DNA of 64,000 nucleotides from Planctomycetota bacterium (GTDB lineage: Bacteria > Planctomycetota > Phycisphaerae > Phycisphaerales > UBA1924): NCBI GenBank assembly GCA_963204725.1, contig CAUJHH010000040.1, forward strand, positions 62,001-126,000, written 5' to 3'. Below are positions 61,895 to 64,000 of the stretch, piece by piece. The stretch's first letter is position 1. The number at the start of each line of letters is the position of its first letter. The position numbers and the translations under genes were made by a program. A model generated the notes under the pieces. It did not search any database. It had not been told where the DNA came from and saw only the letters and a program-made list of their open reading frames with translations.

Positions 61895-63512
61895 CCGACG
61901 CGACGGTGACGTCGTCGGCGAGGGATGCGCCGGCGGCGAAGCTGACGACGGAGCTGAAGAGCGACTCGACGTCGCGGGCGGGTCCGTCTGTTTCGGCGAG
62001 AGCGCCGACAATGCGGTCCAGGCCGAACTGCTCGCCCTGCGGATCGGTCTGCTCGTAGACGCCGTCGCTATAAAGGATGAGGCGCGAGCCGGGGGGGAGC
62101 TCGAGGACTTCGTTCTCGTAGACGGCTTCTTCGTCGATGCCCAGGAGCATGCCGCCCTTGGCCTCGACGGAGCAGGGGGGGCCATCGGCGGGGCGTACGA
62201 GCCAGTGGCCGTGGCCCGCATCGACGAAGGTGACTGTGCCCGCCGCGGGATCGATGACGCCTATCCAGAGGGAGATGAAGCGGCCCTCGCCGGAGCGCGC
62301 GGCGATGTGCGGGTTGGTGAGGCGCACGGCCATGGCGGGATCGCCGGTCTGCTGGAGGGCGAGGCGGAGGTGCGTTTGCGCCGAGGTCATGAGGATGGCG
62401 GCGCCGACGCCCTTGCCGGAGACGTCGCCGAGGAAGACGCCGACGCGTCCGTCCTTGAGCGGGACGACGTCGTAGAGATCGCCCGCGACGTAGCGGCCGG
62501 GGCGCATGACGACGGCGTAGCTGACGCTGCCGATGGTGCCGGAGGAGGGGGGCATCAGGAGCTGCTGGGCCTTGCGGGCGGCGTTGAGGTCGCTCTCCAA
62601 TGTCTGCTGGCGCTTTTCAAGGTCGAGGCGTTTGAGATTGGAGAGGGCCAGGCCCGTGAGCCGGGCGACGGCCTGCGCGAAGGCGGCGGCGTCGGAGGAG
62701 ACGCCCTGCTCCTGCCTGCGCGCGTCGAGGTAGAGGTACGCGGCGACGGTGGGGCCGACGAGGACGGGCGCGCAGAGGGCCGAGTGGATGCCGAGGTCCA
62801 TGATGCTCTGGCCGTAGTTGGCGACGGACTCGCCGGAGAGGCGGACGATCTGTCCGGCGGAGGCGGCGCGGATGAGCGACTGGCTGAACATCATCGCGCC
62901 GGCGGTGTCGCCGCCTGAGATGTGGGCGATGACCTCGACTTCGTCGGAGGGCATCTGGCGGATCATTGCGGCGCGGCCGAAGCCGGTGCCTCGCGTGACG
63001 ACGTCGATGACGGTGCGTGCGAGGGATTTCTCATCCTGCGCGGTGTTGATGGAGGCGGCGCACTCGATCAGGAGCTCGAGGCGCTGCTGCGCGAGGGAGC
63101 GGAGTTCCTGCTGGGGGACGGCCTGCACGCGCATCGATGTTGATGCGATGTCGTTGGTGGTGTGGATGCCGGTGCTGAGCGGCTCGCCGAGACGGATGCG
63201 GAATGTCCAGGGACCGAGGCGGAGGAGGTCGCCCTCCTGCACGCTGGTCGGCTGCTCGGCGACGAGGGCGATGCCGTTGAGGTAGGTGCCGTGGCGGCTG
63301 GCGAGGTCGGTGATGAGCCAGGTGCCGGCGCGGACGCTGAGCATGCAGTGTCGGCGCGAGATGGTCTGGTCGGTCAGTTGCACCTCGGACTGCGACGAGC
63401 GGCCGATGACGGTCGGGCGATCGGTAGGCGCAACGATGGTCGGGGCCTGAGGGCCGGCGAGCGGCTCCAGACTCATGGGCGGCAGATACGAACTCTGTGT
63501 GTGGTCGGCCAT
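61881..63512 (-). CDS. FHA-GAF-PP2C (SpoIIE-type) phosphatase
   Basis: A 543-residue three-domain protein. An FHA domain at about 30-110 (PTVIGRSSQSEVQLTDQTISRRHCMLS, SRHGTYLNGIAL) binds phosphothreonine peptides. A GAF domain (about 145-290; ECAASINTAQDEKSLARTVIDVV) may sense a small molecule. The C-terminal PP2C domain (YVAGDLYDVVPLKDGRVGVFLGDVSGKGVGAAILM, LYSDGVYEQTDPQGEQFGLDRI, LADDVTVASVRM) carries the metal-binding Asp residues. It removes phosphate from STAS-type proteins in partner-switching systems. It could act on the STAS protein at 36767-37279. Confidence 0.92.
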   Translation of the reverse strand: MADHTQSSYLPPMSLEPLAGPQAPTIVAPTDRPTVIGRSSQSEVQLTDQTISRRHCMLSVRAGTWLITDLASRHGTYLNGIALVAEQPTSVQEGDLLRLGPWTFRIRLGEPLSTGIHTTNDIASTSMRVQAVPQQELRSLAQQRLELLIECAASINTAQDEKSLARTVIDVVTRGTGFGRAAMIRQMPSDEVEVIAHISGGDTAGAMMFSQSLIRAASAGQIVRLSGESVANYGQSIMDLGIHSALCAPVLVGPTVAAYLYLDARRQEQGVSSDAAAFAQAVARLTGLALSNLKRLDLEKRQQTLESDLNAARKAQQLLMPPSSGTIGSVSYAVVMRPGRYVAGDLYDVVPLKDGRVGVFLGDVSGKGVGAAILMTSAQTHLRLALQQTGDPAMAVRLTNPHIAARSGEGRFISLWIGVIDPAAGTVTFVDAGHGHWLVRPADGPPCSVEAKGGMLLGIDEEAVYENEVLELPPGSRLILYSDGVYEQTDPQGEQFGLDRIVGALAETDGPARDVESLFSSVVSFAAGASLADDVTVASVRMG

Positions 63513-63633
63513 GAAGCGGAGGGAACGGGCGGTGCGGCACCAGACGCACCTTTGTATCAGGATAGTGCCTCGGAGGGGGCGGTGCTTGTGGATCTGGCCG
63601 CGGCCCGGGCCGGGCTCGCGGCGGCCTGGGGGG

Positions 63634-64000
63634 TCAGACCATGCCTTCGAAGTGGTGGATCTTGTAGATCTTGGCGGTCGGGTCGTACTGCACGCCGTAG
63701 CGGAATCGGGATGGGCCTCTCTTTTTGGCCCGGGCGCGGTCCGTGTTCTCCATGAACATGTAGTGGTCCTTGGTCTCGGAGATCGCGCCGGCGTTGGCGG
63801 CGTATGTGCCGTCCCGGTTGAGGCCGAAGACCTCGCCCCAGAGGATCTTCATGTACTCACCGTCGATGTAGACCATGGTGCTGGTGCTGACGTCGCGCTG
63901 GTGGGCCTTGACGTTGGCGCGCTTGGCGGCGCCGGGGCCGGAGTCTTCGTGCGCGTAGATGTGGTCCTTGATGAACTTGTCGGTGCAGAACTGGCGGAGT
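63634..64000 (-). CDS. Hypothetical protein, N-terminus beyond the window
   Basis: The last 122 residues of a gene whose start lies past the right edge. The visible part reads LRQFCTDKFIKDHIYAHEDS ... VYIDGEYMKILWGEVFGLNRDGTYAANAGAISETKDHYMF ... RFRYGVQYDPTAKIYKIHHFEG and ends V. It is rich in Tyr and Lys and has a beta-strand pattern; it does not match a family I know. The gene faces the same way as the PP2C gene, 121 bp away. Confidence 0.7.
   Translation of the reverse strand, partial: LRQFCTDKFIKDHIYAHEDSGPGAAKRANVKAHQRDVSTSTMVYIDGEYMKILWGEVFGLNRDGTYAANAGAISETKDHYMFMENTDRARAKKRGPSRFRYGVQYDPTAKIYKIHHFEGMV

Overview
The window is GC-rich and gene-dense and carries no phage, plasmid or insertion-sequence genes. 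It most likely comes from a planctomycete of the class Phycisphaerae. The main clues are a secreted repeat protein ending in paired 'D-x-N-G-D-x-x-x-D-V-L-D-F-L-D-F' calcium-binding (dockerin-like) motifs, a surface protein with an 'LESLEARVCLSS' N-terminal motif related to the planctomycete LEPR/LEPRVLL type, several Tat-type or lipoprotein signal peptides, and weak or absent Shine-Dalgarno sequences before many starts. The assignment is inference from protein style, not from a marker gene.

Layout. 0.1-4.1 kb: two secreted proteins on the minus strand (a phosphodiesterase-like enzyme and a BNR-repeat lipoprotein). 4.4-7.0 kb: mgtE, an LmbE-family deacetylase and a small lipoprotein. 7.1-13.8 kb: plus-strand run of a Dus enzyme, then a tightly coupled glycosyltransferase / BshC-like / solute-binding-protein set, then argS. 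13.8-24.4 kb: small-molecule enzymes (aldo/keto reductase, two GNATs, zinc alcohol dehydrogenase), a Tat-exported GH5 glycosidase and a large two-domain M16 peptidase. 24.4-30.4 kb: beta-ureidopropionase-like amidase, MFS transporter, methylmalonate-semialdehyde dehydrogenase, an ABC-F ATPase and a 39-residue basic peptide. 30.5-40.3 kb: a glycine-rich RRM protein with a possible 5' regulatory stem, a PA0069-type radical SAM protein, an exported beta-carbonic anhydrase, a hybrid histidine kinase, upp, one tRNA-Gln, a STAS protein and an S1-domain protein. 40.3-48.4 kb: a Na+/H+ antiporter, a NagB-LmbE fusion, a surface protein, a Tat-exported TIM-barrel enzyme, a NeuD-like acyltransferase, a PEGA lipoprotein and lptB. 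48.4-51 kb: a repeat-rich, mostly non-coding segment. 51-54.5 kb: a MacAB-like exporter. 54.9-64 kb: a large LamG/SGNH-like protein, a TetR-controlled membrane/SRPBCC operon, a membrane protein, an FHA-GAF-PP2C phosphatase and the C-terminal part of an unidentified protein.

Functional links. The LmbE deacetylase near 6 kb and the BshC-like protein near 10 kb could belong to a bacillithiol-like thiol pathway. The amidase and MmsA fit the lower part of reductive pyrimidine or valine breakdown. The STAS protein, the PP2C phosphatase and the hybrid kinase are the type of parts used in partner-switching signalling. None of these links is proven by the sequence.

The most unusual element is a hairpin-rich repeat family: two 200-bp copies 318 bp apart near 49.6-50.1 kb, a diverged copy at 60.95 kb and a fragment at 16.74 kb. 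One stem carries a compensatory base change between copies, which points to selection on structure. A second short repeat (28 bp) lies downstream of two different ABC-transporter genes.
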